64,000 nt of DNA from an uncultured Flavobacteriaceae bacterium (GTDB lineage Bacteria; Bacteroidota; Bacteroidia; Flavobacteriales; Flavobacteriaceae): NCBI GenBank assembly GCA_937136755.1, contig CAKZOR010000083.1, positions 1 through 64,000 on the forward strand. Reading direction: 5' to 3'. Shown here in pieces: positions 1-9,916 of the stretch. Each line of letters opens with the position of its first letter. The first letter of the stretch is position 1. The translations under genes and the position numbers were made by a program. A model generated the notes under the pieces. The model searched no databases and was not told where the DNA came from. It saw nothing but the letters and a program-made list of their open reading frames with translations.

Positions 1-3000
1 GGGCCGCTGGCCGATGCCGCAATGCGGTCCTCTAACTTTAAATCTTCATAAACAGGATCGAATTCTGGACGGCTCTTTACTTCAGAAATACCGTAATTTA
101 AGGGCAATTGTACCCCCCAATCCTCCGGCAATAATTTACCCACATTAATTTGAGTGACCAAGTCATAAGACAAGGCGTCTTCCCTAGCACGCTCGTTGGG
201 CATTTGATCCAAGGCCCCAAAGCCACTACTGCTCGTGGCACCATTGGCTGAAATGGAAACAAGGTCTGCTATATTTGCATCTAAAGCGGCAATAGCCGCC
301 CAGCCCCCTTGATTATCTAGACCAGCGAGACGCAATTCATTGAACCAAACCTCTGCACGCTGGGCTTTATTAGAGACGTTTTTAACCCCCACCATAATAC
401 CCCTGAGATTACCAAGCGAAGGGTTTCCTTTAATACCTATTCTCATCACTCCTGCTGTTCTGGGTGCCAATGGGTCTATAGCAGTTAAGCTACCGCCTAA
501 ATAATCGTAGTAAGTGAGCTGGTTTAAACTTTGATTGGCTATACCCAAAGATTTAATTTGTGCCAAAACAGCTACTGGAATGTCTAATTCGTTGGCAGAA
601 GGCCATACCTCTTCAGGACTATTGGCCCCATGTGGGGTGAAATTCAAAGGCAATTCTATCTGATAGAAATTTTCTGAAAAATCAGTTCCCATCCTTAAAA
701 AACCAACCATTGGCTGCTCGGCAATAGAGAAATCTGTTTCAACAATCTGCTCCGCATGCATAAACATTTTCAATCTTTTGTATTGACGAAGGTCAAACTG
801 GGTATTTTTAAACACCCCTCTAGCGTCTTGGGGAGCCAATTGTTTTACCACCAATGACAAAGACTGTTCGTTTTGCCGTATGATGGTATTGTTGTTATTG
901 AGCTGCTCTCTAAGTACCCCAGGAGGTAAAGTATATGCAATAGGAACTCTTGTGCTATTTTCCTCCACATTAACTGTATTCACCTCCAATTGAGTGCCTA
1001 TTTCTAAGGGGGTATTTAAAGGGTCTGTTTGGAGGGCTCCCTGATACACCCGCCAATCTCCCCTGACCAAATCCAAACTGGCGAAACGCAATAATACTGG
1101 ATTGGAAAAATTGGTCAAATACATGCGAATAAAACTCATAGACCTAAAATCTGCAATTCCACCCACCGCATTAGTAAAGTTACTGAGGGGCACCTTGTAC
1201 TGGATCCACCTCGTGGGCAACTGTTCTCCATTGGGAAGCTTAGGACTCAAGCCTTCCTTAATATCTGTTACATAGGGGTCGTTTATATCTGTACCAGGTT
1301 TAATCTCAATTCTATACTCGTAATAACTGTTCACGGTATTCATGGTTAAATCCCGATCAATATCTTCTACATCTGGAAGCGTCGTGGACCCTCTTTTGGT
1401 ATTGGTTACAGCTACAGGGGCGTTGCCCTGTGGATTATTAAAATCCAGATATCGTTCCGGTATGCTTCCCTGCCTGTCTAAATAATACCTGAAATTATCT
1501 CCGGCAGGATCCTCGCCAGAATTGTTGGTATATACCGCTCTCTCTTCTTGGTCATTCAATCCGTCCAGACCAATATCTTGTTGGGTTCGGTGTTGTGCAT
1601 TAGCGTCAAAAGCATAAACCAAAGACTGGGTCGCCGGAACTTTACCCCAGGAAGAATGCGCTACAAGAGGTTCTTGCCCTTCCAAAGGCAATCCGTTTTC
1701 GTATTGCTTGCGTCCATCTTTTAAAATATCTTCTGAAATATTTCCAATATTCAACACCAGTTCTCCACCGTCACTCCCTATTCCGTCTAGATAAGGATCC
1801 ATGACCCAGAATTGGACGAATTCTATATTGGCTTGTTCAAAATTTGTGGTGGTCAGTGGTCTCATAATTCCACCCCATTTCTGACTTTCCGAAAGCGCAT
1901 TGAAATTTCCATTATTGTTATATGGGCCTTTATCTTGGGGGTAATAAGCTAAATCCAAAGTAGGATTTACGGTGGTTTGCCCCTGGGCAATGTCTGTCTG
2001 AGGAAAAACCTCATCAATAAAAATACGCCTACTGGCTTGGGTAGAAATGTCATTATTATTGACCCCTGAAGGGCGCTGGAGGGTGTAAAAAATAGGATCA
2101 ATGGTGTACCATGCCAATTTACTCCTGCCGTAACCATTTCTGAGATTTTGGGAATCTTCTGGAGAGGCGCCATATAAATTAGCCCCGTCTGGCGCAAACT
2201 CTAAAGGCGTACTAGCGAGAGACCAGCCCAAAGCACTTCTAATATCTATGAGTGATTGTGCTCCTTCAAAATCATCTAAATAGGTGGTGGTCTCTCCCCT
2301 GAAATCTGCATTTCTTGGAGCTCCAGGAGCTAAAAAGGCTACTTCTCCTCTGAGCGAAAGCATAGAAGGTACCTCTGTTTTAACATTGGGAAGGTAATTG
2401 GCCCAACGGGTCAGAAATGGTAGTGAAGTCGTTAAATTGGTGTTGAAACCAAAAATGGTGTTATTTACGGCTTCTGTCCCATAATTAGATTTCTGCGTGA
2501 GTGGTCGTTCATTGAGATTGAGTAATGTTCCCCCTAAGGTAAAATTATCTGAAAACTGGTGAATGACATTTACTCCAGTAAAACGCCTATTCTGTTGGCC
2601 AAAAACTGCGTTGTCTTCTACCGAAATTTCAATAGGCACATTAGAGGCCTGCAAACTTGGATCTAATAACTGAACTGAACCTGCGGTGTAATTTACGGTA
2701 TAATCTAATCCTTCCTGAAGTAATCTACCTCCTGCTGTTACCCGAACAGAACCCCTAGGTACATTTAAAGCACCAATGGGAATTCCATTAAAACCTTCAG
2801 ATTTAAATTGCCCTTTTAAAATAAACTTGTTCTTTTCTGGCTCCTGTAATGCTGCAGCCTTAGTCCCTTTATATAAAGATCTAAAAACATATTTTTTTTG
2901 ATGTGCATTGAAATCTTCTTCTCCCAAAGCATCATAATCTCCACCTCCTAAAACCTTAAAAAGATGATTCCCAAAAGGCTCAACTGTAGTGAAAATAATA

Positions 3001-5057
3001 TGGCCATTTTCTGTATTGACTGTTTTCCCAGGTAGGAAATCAAAGAAACCGTCACCACCCTCTTGTATATCTTGGTAGGCATTTAATCGGTCTAAATTAA
3101 AAACCTCCAATAAAATTCGCTCGTTTAATGGCTTTGGACTTTGGGGCCAATTTGGCGCATTTTCTACTGGGGTAATATAATTTCTTGGACTCGGATCTGC
3201 ATAGATAATGTTAAACCTAAAATCTTCTTGACTTAAAGAATATGCTCCTACTGGATAAATATTTTTCATCATCAAATCCCAAATAGGATCCTTTACTTGC
3301 GTAATATTGCTTTTCAGCAATTTAACTACAAGGGTGTTATTTATAATGGGCTCATTGGTTGTGGCATTATTGCTCGCAGAAACACCTCCGTTGGCAAACT
3401 CACCTACCTGGTATACTTTACCTAGATAAGTATATTGATAAGCCACCCCTAAAACCTCATCAGAAGATAGTTGTTGGTTCAGTGAAATATACCCTAAACT
3501 AGGGTGAAAAGTAAAATCTCTTTGCTCGTCTAATTTTCTAGCATTCTCCAAAATTGCGTAATCAAAGCCTTGATTGGCTTTGTAGCCTGGAATATCGAAA
3601 CCTGCTTCTACTGTAGCTATTTCACGAATATTGTCATTCAAAAACCCACCCCTATTCATTTTTTCAGGATTTAAGGCGTTTTTCTCATTAGAGGGCAACA
3701 AGCTCGATTCAGTGGTATTAATAAAGCCTGAAGCTGGAACACCCAAACGTCCCATCCTTGTCTTTCCTATAGCAGCCTCTCCCAAATCTTGAAGGGCCAC
3801 CACATTTCTAATGTTTTGTGTTTGTTGTGAACGGTTGGTTACCCAAACTTCTATTCTGGTAATTTGCACCTGACTATTGACAAAGGGATATTCTGCTAAT
3901 GCCTGATCGTATTGATCTCTAAAAAAATGAGACAAGAAAAAATGCTTATCCTCTTCATAATCTAATGCGGTTAAAGAGAAATCTGTAAGCGTCCCACCGC
4001 CCCTTGACATTACAGAACTATTTTGAGAACGCTGCTCTGAAAGTACTGCGGTAATTTGGGTGCGACCAAATTGCAGCTGAGTTTTTACCCCAAAAAGACT
4101 TTGTGCTCCAGTAATTAAACTACTGTTGAGGGGCATATTCACATTACCCACCTCAATATTCCTTAAAATATTATCTGCATTTGGATTAAAAAATTGGTCT
4201 TTGGCTGCATTGAGTGCATTCACTGCAGAGGGGTCTTCTAATAATCCCTGGTTTTGGACAGATTGCGCCAAGCCTCCAACCTTAGTTTGTCCTAAGGTGT
4301 TTTTAGCATTGTCTAACAACTCATTTGGCGCCACACCCACTACGTCCTTCACAGTGGGAGGCACATAGGCAATTTTAATCAGATTTTGAAAATCAAAAGT
4401 TGCCTGAGTGTCATAACTCGCATTCACAGAAAGTCGCTCCCCTATTTTTCCCATGAGGCTTAAACTAATCTGCTGTTCAAAATCAAAGGATAAATTGCTT
4501 CTGTTTCGGGGAGACAGTGCGGGATTGTCATTTTTTTGCCATAAAATCCCCATATCTACTCCAACAGATCCTTGGGCGTCAAAACTAATTTCATCTCCCC
4601 CAAAAATAGTTTTCAACAGGTCGTTCTGCAGGCTAAAAGAGGGCAAAAGATTTCTAACAGACAAATCTGCCGCATTTTTATCTCCGCTCATTGCGGCTAT
4701 CTTCTCCTTAAAATAGGCTTGAATATTTTCTTTTTCTACCATGGCCCAATAGGCTTTTGGCGAAAGCACTAATGGGAGGTCAAATTGGTAACCCGCTAAT
4801 CCGCCAACAAGCTCATATACCTGAAGCTGCTCGTTGTATTCGTATTTGCTTTTCAATGAAGCAGGCAAAGGCAATTGTAAGTTTCCTTTGGACTTAAAAA
4901 GGGTGCTGTCCTGAACAGCAAGGGTATCTATGGGAGTAAATGGCAATGATTTTTTTTGGGCAAACAAGCCATTTGACTGAAAAAAAAGCAAACAAAAGAG
5001 CCCAAAAAAAATGGGCTTTATTTGTGTCAAATTCTTTATTAAAAAATAGGTCTTCAA
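1..5057 (-). CDS. sprA: Type IX secretion outer-membrane translocon SprA (C-terminal end beyond left edge)
   Basis: SprA (Sov) is the very large outer-membrane barrel through which type IX secretion cargo leaves the cell, and it is needed for gliding in flavobacteria. The reading frame is open from a TTG at 5057 to the left edge (1685 codons); the family is about 2400 residues, so roughly the last third is missing. It starts 5 bases after the ruvA stop. A start at TTG 5057 gives MKTYFLIKNL followed by a hydrophobic stretch ending in LFAQ, a credible signal peptide; a second TTG at 5030 is the alternative. I identified the family from its size, the secreted long beta-rich sequence and the ruvA neighbour (ruvA-sprA is a known flavobacterial gene order), not from an alignment. 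The frame is continuous: a codon checked near position 59 is in phase with 5057. Confidence 0.88.
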   Translation of the reverse strand, partial: MKTYFLIKNLTQIKPIFFGLFCLLFFQSNGLFAQKKSLPFTPIDTLAVQDSTLFKSKGNLQLPLPASLKSKYEYNEQLQVYELVGGLAGYQFDLPLVLSPKAYWAMVEKENIQAYFKEKIAAMSGDKNAADLSVRNLLPSFSLQNDLLKTIFGGDEISFDAQGSVGVDMGILWQKNDNPALSPRNRSNLSFDFEQQISLSLMGKIGERLSVNASYDTQATFDFQNLIKIAYVPPTVKDVVGVAPNELLDNAKNTLGQTKVGGLAQSVQNQGLLEDPSAVNALNAAKDQFFNPNADNILRNIEVGNVNMPLNSSLITGAQSLFGVKTQLQFGRTQITAVLSEQRSQNSSVMSRGGGTLTDFSLTALDYEEDKHFFLSHFFRDQYDQALAEYPFVNSQVQITRIEVWVTNRSQQTQNIRNVVALQDLGEAAIGKTRMGRLGVPASGFINTTESSLLPSNEKNALNPEKMNRGGFLNDNIREIATVEAGFDIPGYKANQGFDYAILENARKLDEQRDFTFHPSLGYISLNQQLSSDEVLGVAYQYTYLGKVYQVGEFANGGVSASNNATTNEPIINNTLVVKLLKSNITQVKDPIWDLMMKNIYPVGAYSLSQEDFRFNIIYADPSPRNYITPVENAPNWPQSPKPLNERILLEVFNLDRLNAYQDIQEGGDGFFDFLPGKTVNTENGHIIFTTVEPFGNHLFKVLGGGDYDALGEEDFNAHQKKYVFRSLYKGTKAAALQEPEKNKFILKGQFKSEGFNGIPIGALNVPRGSVRVTAGGRLLQEGLDYTVNYTAGSVQLLDPSLQASNVPIEISVEDNAVFGQQNRRFTGVNVIHQFSDNFTLGGTLLNLNERPLTQKSNYGTEAVNNTIFGFNTNLTTSLPFLTRWANYLPNVKTEVPSMLSLRGEVAFLAPGAPRNADFRGETTTYLDDFEGAQSLIDIRSALGWSLASTPLEFAPDGANLYGASPEDSQNLRNGYGRSKLAWYTIDPIFYTLQRPSGVNNNDISTQASRRIFIDEVFPQTDIAQGQTTVNPTLDLAYYPQDKGPYNNNGNFNALSESQKWGGIMRPLTTTNFEQANIEFVQFWVMDPYLDGIGSDGGELVLNIGNISEDILKDGRKQYENGLPLEGQEPLVAHSSWGKVPATQSLVYAFDANAQHRTQQDIGLDGLNDQEERAVYTNNSGEDPAGDNFRYYLDRQGSIPERYLDFNNPQGNAPVAVTNTKRGSTTLPDVEDIDRDLTMNTVNSYYEYRIEIKPGTDINDPYVTDIKEGLSPKLPNGEQLPTRWIQYKVPLSNFTNAVGGIADFRSMSFIRMYLTNFSNPVLLRFASLDLVRGDWRVYQGALQTDPLNTPLEIGTQLEVNTVNVEENSTRVPIAYTLPPGVLREQLNNNNTIIRQNEQSLSLVVKQLAPQDARGVFKNTQFDLRQYKRLKMFMHAEQIVETDFSIAEQPMVGFLRMGTDFSENFYQIELPLNFTPHGANSPEEVWPSANELDIPVAVLAQIKSLGIANQSLNQLTYYDYLGGSLTAIDPLAPRTAGVMRIGIKGNPSLGNLRGIMVGVKNVSNKAQRAEVWFNELRLAGLDNQGGWAAIAALDANIADLVSISANGATSSSGFGALDQMPNERAREDALSYDLVTQINVGKLLPEDWGVQLPLNYGISEVKSRPEFDPVYEDLKLEDRIAASASG

Positions 5058-5062
5058 AAGTG

Positions 5063-5644
5063 TTACAAACCTTTTAGCGTCTGCTTTATAATGTCTTCTA
5101 CAGATAGGCTTGGGCTTGCTTTTAAAATTTTCTCTACCATCTTTTCAGATTGTTTTCTAGCAAAGCCAAGCACTTCTAATGCAGATAACGCTTCTTCTTT
5201 ATTTGTATTGTCTAAAGGCGAAGAAAGTTCTTCTAAATCGTAAATTTTAAGGATCTTATCTTTGAGTTCTATTATAACACGCTGTGCCGTTTTTAATCCA
5301 ATCCCTTTAACAGATTGAATAGCCCCTACATTACTTGCTGCAATGGCATCTCTCAATTCCTCTGGAGACAATGAAGAAAGCATGGTTCTAGCTGTATTAG
5401 CACCAATTCCCGACACTGAGATAAGCAATCTAAAAATAGCCCGTTCTGAAACCTCCATAAAACCGTAAAGGCTGTGGCTGTCTTCTTTAACTTGTAAATG
5501 GGTGTAAATAGACACTGCTTCCTCAGAAGGTAATAATGAATAAGTATGTAGTGAGATATGAACCAAATAGCCCACACCACTACATTCCACCACAATTTCT
5601 GTAGGATTCTTTTCAACTAATTTTCCCCTGAGGTGTGTGATCAT
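5063..5644 (-). CDS. ruvA: Holliday junction branch migration protein RuvA
   Basis: RuvA binds four-way DNA junctions and loads the RuvB motor during recombination repair. The 193-residue protein has the usual three parts: an N-terminal OB-fold (MITHLRGKLVEK onward, residues 1-63), a central helix-hairpin-helix pair (LLISVSGIGANTA near 93-105 and IQSVKGIGLKTAQR near 128-141), and a C-terminal RuvB-contacting three-helix module (about 148-193, EALSALEVLGF). Length is normal for the family. It lies 3 bases after the malic enzyme gene and 5 bases before sprA, so the three are probably co-transcribed. The partner ruvB is about 5 kb away at 10903-11925 rather than adjacent. Confidence 0.97.
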   Translation of the reverse strand: MITHLRGKLVEKNPTEIVVECSGVGYLVHISLHTYSLLPSEEAVSIYTHLQVKEDSHSLYGFMEVSERAIFRLLISVSGIGANTARTMLSSLSPEELRDAIAASNVGAIQSVKGIGLKTAQRVIIELKDKILKIYDLEELSSPLDNTNKEEALSALEVLGFARKQSEKMVEKILKASPSLSVEDIIKQTLKGL

Positions 5645-5647
5645 TTT

Positions 5648-7945
5648 TTACGATTTAGCCATTTTAGCACGCTTTCTTTTTTCCCTTTCTTGGGCATCTA
5701 TTACAGCTACTGCAGCCATATTCACAATTTCGTCTACACTAGCGCCCAATTGTAAAATATGAACAGATTTCCTCAGTCCCATCATAATGGGTCCTATGGA
5801 GTCTGCGCCATTGAGTTCTTTCATGAGCTTGTAAGTAATATTCGCAGATTCTAAGTTTGGAAAAATCAAGGTATTTACTTTTTTCCCTGCCAATTTAGAA
5901 AATGGGAATTTCTCTTGGTGTAATACTTTGTTCAAGGCAAAATCCATTTGAACTTCCCCGTCTGCTATTAAGTCTGGACTCTCCGTATGTAAAATACGTA
6001 CTGCCTGTTTTACTTTGTTTGCATTTGGATGAGAAGAAGAACCAAAGTTAGCATAAGAAAGTAAAGCTGTAACAGATTCAAATCCAAAAGTCTTTGCTAC
6101 ATTGGCCGTCATTTGAGCGGTCTCCGCTATGGTTTCTGCAGAAGGATCTATATTAATTGAGGTATCTGACAAGAACATTGGTCCTCGTTCAGTAATCATA
6201 ATATTGGTTGTAGCTACGCGTTTCACGTTGTTGGCCCTACCAATGACCTCTAGAATTGGTTTTACTACCGTGGGATAAGCCCTTGAATAACCAGAAATCA
6301 TTCCGTCTGCATCTCCCGTTAGCACCATCATAGCACTAAAATAATTACGCTCACGCATTTTTATTTCTGCCTGGTATTGCGTTACCCCTGTCCTTCTTCT
6401 TTGTTCCCAATAAGAAGTTGCATAGGCATTTCGCTGCGCACGGGTAGCATTATCTGTAGGATCAATAATCTCAAGATCTGCTTCAAATTCAATCTCCGCT
6501 TTTAATTCCTCTATAATGGTTTTATTTCCCAAAAGAATTGGAATGGCTATACCTTCATCATAGACAATTTGAGCTGCTTTTAGCACGTCTAAATGATCTG
6601 CTTCTGCAAAGACAATTTTCTTAGCATTCATCTTAGCTCTAGTATGAAGCAAACGCACAATTTTGTTGTCATTCCCTGAGCGTTGCATGAGCGCCTCTTT
6701 ATACTTATCCCAATCTTCTATAGGCTCTTTAGCCACACCACTCTCCATGGCTGCCTTAGCAATGGCTGGGGGAATCTCTGAAATAAGTCTTGGGTCAAAT
6801 GGTTTAGGTATAATATACTCTCTACTAAAAGCCAATCTGGTTTCTCCATAAGCAATATTCACTTGCTCTGGAACAGGTTCTTTAGCCAAATCTGCCAAAG
6901 CTTTCACTGCAGCCATTTTCATAGCTTCATTAATTTTTGTAGCTCGAACATCCAAGGCGCCTCTAAATATAAAAGGAAAACCCAAAACATTGTTTACTTG
7001 GTTTGGATGGTCTGAACGACCCGTAGCCATAATAATATCTTTTCTGGTGTCCATGGCCAAGTCATACGCAATCTCAGGATCTGGATTGGCCATAGCAAAA
7101 ACAATGGGGTTGTTTGCCATGGAAGTAAGCATAGATGGAGTTACAATGTCTGCAATAGATAGTCCCACAAAAACATCTGCATCTACCATTGCCTCATCCA
7201 AAGTATCTATTTTTCTGGCTGTAGCAAACTCCTCTTTTTCTAAAGACAAATTAGGCCTGTCTTTTCTAATCACCCCTTTACTGTCTAACATGACAATATT
7301 TTCTGCTTTTGCACCAAAAGCCTTGTATAGCTTAGTACAAGAAACTGCTGCTGCACCTGCTCCACTAATCACAATACGCACCTTTTCAATAGACTTCTCC
7401 GCTAAATCTAAGGCATTTAAAAGAGCTGCTGCAGAAATAATGGCTGTTCCATGCTGATCGTCATGCATGACAGGAATATCTAGCTCCTCTTTTAGCCTTC
7501 TCTCAATTTCAAAAGCCTCTGGAGCCTTAATGTCTTCTAGATTAATTCCTCCAAAAGTAGGCGCAATGGTTTTAACGGTCTGAATAAAAGTCTCTACGTC
7601 CTTAGTATCCAGCTCTATATCTATACTATCTATGTCTGCAAAAATCTTGAAAAGTAAGCACTTCCCCTCCATCACTGGCTTAGAAGCCATTGGACCTATG
7701 TCTCCCAAACCAAGTACCGCTGTTCCGTTGCTTATTACCGCCACCAAATTACCCTTGGTAGTGTACTTATATACATTCTCTGGATTTTTCTCTATTTCAA
7801 GGCAGGGAGATGCAACTCCAGGAGAATAGGCCAAAGCCAAATCTCTTTGGGTAGCGTAAGGTTTAGTAGGAACAATCTTAATCTTTCCAGGTTGAGGTTT
7901 GGCATGATATACCAACGCTTCTCTCCTAATTTTCTGTTTGCTCAT
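5648..7945 (-). CDS. maeB: NADP-dependent malic enzyme fused to a phosphotransacetylase-like domain
   Basis: Oxidatively decarboxylates malate to pyruvate with reduction of NADP, feeding anaplerosis and NADPH supply. The 765-residue length matches MaeB-type hybrid enzymes. Residues 1 to about 430 are the malic enzyme part: HDDQHGTA at 161-168 carries metal and substrate ligands, and a dinucleotide-binding glycine motif SGAGAAA lies at 194-200. Residues from about 430 to the end resemble phosphate acetyl/butyryltransferase (for example VLTGDADGMISGYSRAYP), which in MaeB proteins is regulatory rather than known to be catalytic. It is the first gene of a likely maeB-ruvA-sprA transcription unit; a TAnnTTTG box lies 18 bases upstream of the start. 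Confidence 0.96.
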   Translation of the reverse strand: MSKQKIRREALVYHAKPQPGKIKIVPTKPYATQRDLALAYSPGVASPCLEIEKNPENVYKYTTKGNLVAVISNGTAVLGLGDIGPMASKPVMEGKCLLFKIFADIDSIDIELDTKDVETFIQTVKTIAPTFGGINLEDIKAPEAFEIERRLKEELDIPVMHDDQHGTAIISAAALLNALDLAEKSIEKVRIVISGAGAAAVSCTKLYKAFGAKAENIVMLDSKGVIRKDRPNLSLEKEEFATARKIDTLDEAMVDADVFVGLSIADIVTPSMLTSMANNPIVFAMANPDPEIAYDLAMDTRKDIIMATGRSDHPNQVNNVLGFPFIFRGALDVRATKINEAMKMAAVKALADLAKEPVPEQVNIAYGETRLAFSREYIIPKPFDPRLISEIPPAIAKAAMESGVAKEPIEDWDKYKEALMQRSGNDNKIVRLLHTRAKMNAKKIVFAEADHLDVLKAAQIVYDEGIAIPILLGNKTIIEELKAEIEFEADLEIIDPTDNATRAQRNAYATSYWEQRRRTGVTQYQAEIKMRERNYFSAMMVLTGDADGMISGYSRAYPTVVKPILEVIGRANNVKRVATTNIMITERGPMFLSDTSINIDPSAETIAETAQMTANVAKTFGFESVTALLSYANFGSSSHPNANKVKQAVRILHTESPDLIADGEVQMDFALNKVLHQEKFPFSKLAGKKVNTLIFPNLESANITYKLMKELNGADSIGPIMMGLRKSVHILQLGASVDEIVNMAAVAVIDAQEREKRKRAKMAKS

Positions 7946-7963
7946 ATGTACTTATTTATGACA

Positions 7964-7971
7964 CAAAGGTA
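7964..7971 (-). promoter_or_regulatory. Candidate -7 box for maeB
   Basis: On the minus strand this reads TACCTTTG, a full match to the Bacteroidota -7 consensus TAnnTTTG, 18 bases before the maeB ATG. I saw no convincing TTTG -33 element at the right distance, so the call rests on one box and position. Confidence 0.35.
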
Positions 7972-7997
7972 AGAGTATTATTTGTGAATTATAACTG

Positions 7998-8033
7998 AAA
8001 AAGGATGCAACTTATGACAAATTGCACCCTTTT
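7998..8033 (-). terminator. Rho-independent terminator of the symporter gene
   Basis: The minus strand reads GGGTGCAA, an 11-base loop, TTGCATCC (8 bp stem including one G-U pair), then TTTTT. It lies 24 bases beyond the stop of the symporter gene and separates it from maeB. Confidence 0.65.
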
Positions 8034-8056
8034 GTAGTTTGAAATAAAATCCAAAT

Positions 8057-9772
8057 TTACCAGAAAAAACCAACTAAAATTGTGGTTACAATCAGTAAAA
8101 TAATAGAGAGTACCCTGTAGTTCTTATACCAAGGCAATGCCTTAAGCTCAATAGTTTCAGCACTGTATATGGATTTTTTATATGTATAATCTGCCACTTT
8201 TTGTGCCTCTGGTAATCCTGTGGCTAAGCTCACGACCACATGAACTAAAACTGCAATCACAAATAATAAATTGGCTTTTGCTAAGAAATGAAATTCATTC
8301 AACGAAGGTACCAAGTCTATAGAAGCAGAAACAATCATAAAAATGGCAAATGCACCTCCTGCCATAAGACTGGCAAAAGCACCATGGGCATTGGCTCGTT
8401 TCCAAAATAAGCCCAATACAAATGCCGCAACCACAGGAGGTGATGTAAAGGCAATCACCAACTGCAAATAGCCCCATAAAGAATCACTTACTTTCTCAAT
8501 AAAAGGAACCCATGCAGAAGCTAATACTACAAGTACTAAGGTCGCTATCTGACCCACTCTAACCAATTGCTTGGAAGTGAGTTCTGGTTTATACTGCTTC
8601 ACAAAATCCATAGTGATTAAAGTAGAAGCTGAGTTAAAAGTAGCAGAAACACTAGACATCATAGCTGCCAACAAACCAGCTACAACCAATCCTAAAATAC
8701 CTGTGGGCAATAATTTAAACAAGAGCACTGGATAAGTCAGGTTAGGACAATCGGATAAATTGGTACAAATACCGTCGCCTACTGGATAGTTTAATGAAGA
8801 AATATCTAAATCATTAAAAAGCAACAACGCCAATACTCCAGGTACAATCATGATGAAAATTACGGGTAACTTTAAAAGACCTGCAAATAAAGCCCCCCAT
8901 CTTCCGTGATTGAGATTTTTTGCCCCCAAAACCCTTTGTACCATAAACTGATTGTTGGCCCAAAAATAAAATCCCAATAAAGGCACTCCTGTGAGCAATC
9001 CCCACCATGGCATAAAATCGTCATTATTAGGACGCACTAAACTAAATACCTCGCCACTATTGGCTGGTATAAACTTACCTTCTGCCAAACGGTTGTCAAA
9101 ATTAACTTCACCGGCAGCAAGCATATTATCTAATTGAGACATCATGGCATCCCAGCCACCTCCCAGTTGTTCGAAAGCAAAGAAAGTCAATAAACAAGAT
9201 CCTATAATTAACAGAACTGCCTGAATAACCTCCGTTTGAATTACAGAGTTTAAACCACCTGGAATGGTATAAGCTGCGGCTGCAATAGCCAGTATAATGA
9301 TAATAATCGTGGAACTCACCTCTGGAAATAACAACTTCAGCACTATACTACCCACATACAAACCAGCAGCAGTGTCTACCATTACATTTCCAAGAATCGT
9401 AATGAAAGAAAAATAATACCTGGACTTTTTATCGTACCTGCGTTCTAAAAACTCCGGCATGGTGTACACACCAGACCTGAGATAAAAAGGCAAAAAGAAT
9501 ATGGCAAAGAAAATAAGTACTACTACTGCATACCATTCATAATTGTACACATTTATATTGGTTTGAAAAGCATCAGAAGCCAAACCTACCAAAGTAGAAC
9601 TAGAAATATTGGCAGAAAATAATGCAATACCTACAATAGGCCACGTCATGGTTCTACCCCCAAGAAAGTAGTCCTCGGAACTACTGCGTTTAGATTTAGA
9701 GATACCATATATTACTATTCCTAAAAGATATATCAGTATTACTGCAATATCTAGCGTAGCTAATCCATTCAT
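8057..9772 (-). CDS. Sodium/solute symporter, SSS (SLC5) family, SGLT-like
   Basis: Inner-membrane carrier that uses the sodium gradient to take up a small solute. The 571-residue protein is almost entirely hydrophobic, with 13-14 predicted membrane helices. Family marks visible are the N-terminal DYFLGGRTMTWP segment after helix 1 (about residues 34-45), the unwound-helix region IALFSANISSSTLVG (about 49-63) and the YTMPEFLERRYDKKSR segment (about 103-118), all typical of SSS proteins. The overall pattern is closest to the sugar-transporting SGLT branch, but the substrate cannot be read from the sequence. It stands alone: a TAnnTTTG box upstream and a terminator at 7998-8033 suggest a single-gene unit. 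Confidence 0.9.
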   Translation of the reverse strand: MNGLATLDIAVILIYLLGIVIYGISKSKRSSSEDYFLGGRTMTWPIVGIALFSANISSSTLVGLASDAFQTNINVYNYEWYAVVVLIFFAIFFLPFYLRSGVYTMPEFLERRYDKKSRYYFSFITILGNVMVDTAAGLYVGSIVLKLLFPEVSSTIIIIILAIAAAAYTIPGGLNSVIQTEVIQAVLLIIGSCLLTFFAFEQLGGGWDAMMSQLDNMLAAGEVNFDNRLAEGKFIPANSGEVFSLVRPNNDDFMPWWGLLTGVPLLGFYFWANNQFMVQRVLGAKNLNHGRWGALFAGLLKLPVIFIMIVPGVLALLLFNDLDISSLNYPVGDGICTNLSDCPNLTYPVLLFKLLPTGILGLVVAGLLAAMMSSVSATFNSASTLITMDFVKQYKPELTSKQLVRVGQIATLVLVVLASAWVPFIEKVSDSLWGYLQLVIAFTSPPVVAAFVLGLFWKRANAHGAFASLMAGGAFAIFMIVSASIDLVPSLNEFHFLAKANLLFVIAVLVHVVVSLATGLPEAQKVADYTYKKSIYSAETIELKALPWYKNYRVLSIILLIVTTILVGFFW

Positions 9773-9837
9773 AAAATTTGATTGTTTTTAAAAACACAAA
9801 GCCAGTAAGCTCTTTTGTTTATTGTTTAGTTGATTTC

Positions 9838-9845
9838 CAAATATA
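9838..9845 (-). promoter_or_regulatory. Candidate -7 box for the symporter gene
   Basis: The minus strand reads TATATTTG, matching TAnnTTTG, 65 bases before the symporter ATG. No clear -33 TTTG was found 17-23 bases upstream, so this is a single-box candidate. Confidence 0.3.
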
Positions 9846-9916
9846 TTAAGAAAATGTTAATTTAAAGAGATAAAATCTTGTTTGTAGCAAAAAGAATCCC
9901 CCAGTAAAATTAAAAA

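Noticed and set aside
6990-7457. A 155-codon plus-strand ORF opposite maeB
   Set aside because: It lies wholly within a well-supported conserved gene on the other strand and shows no family motif.
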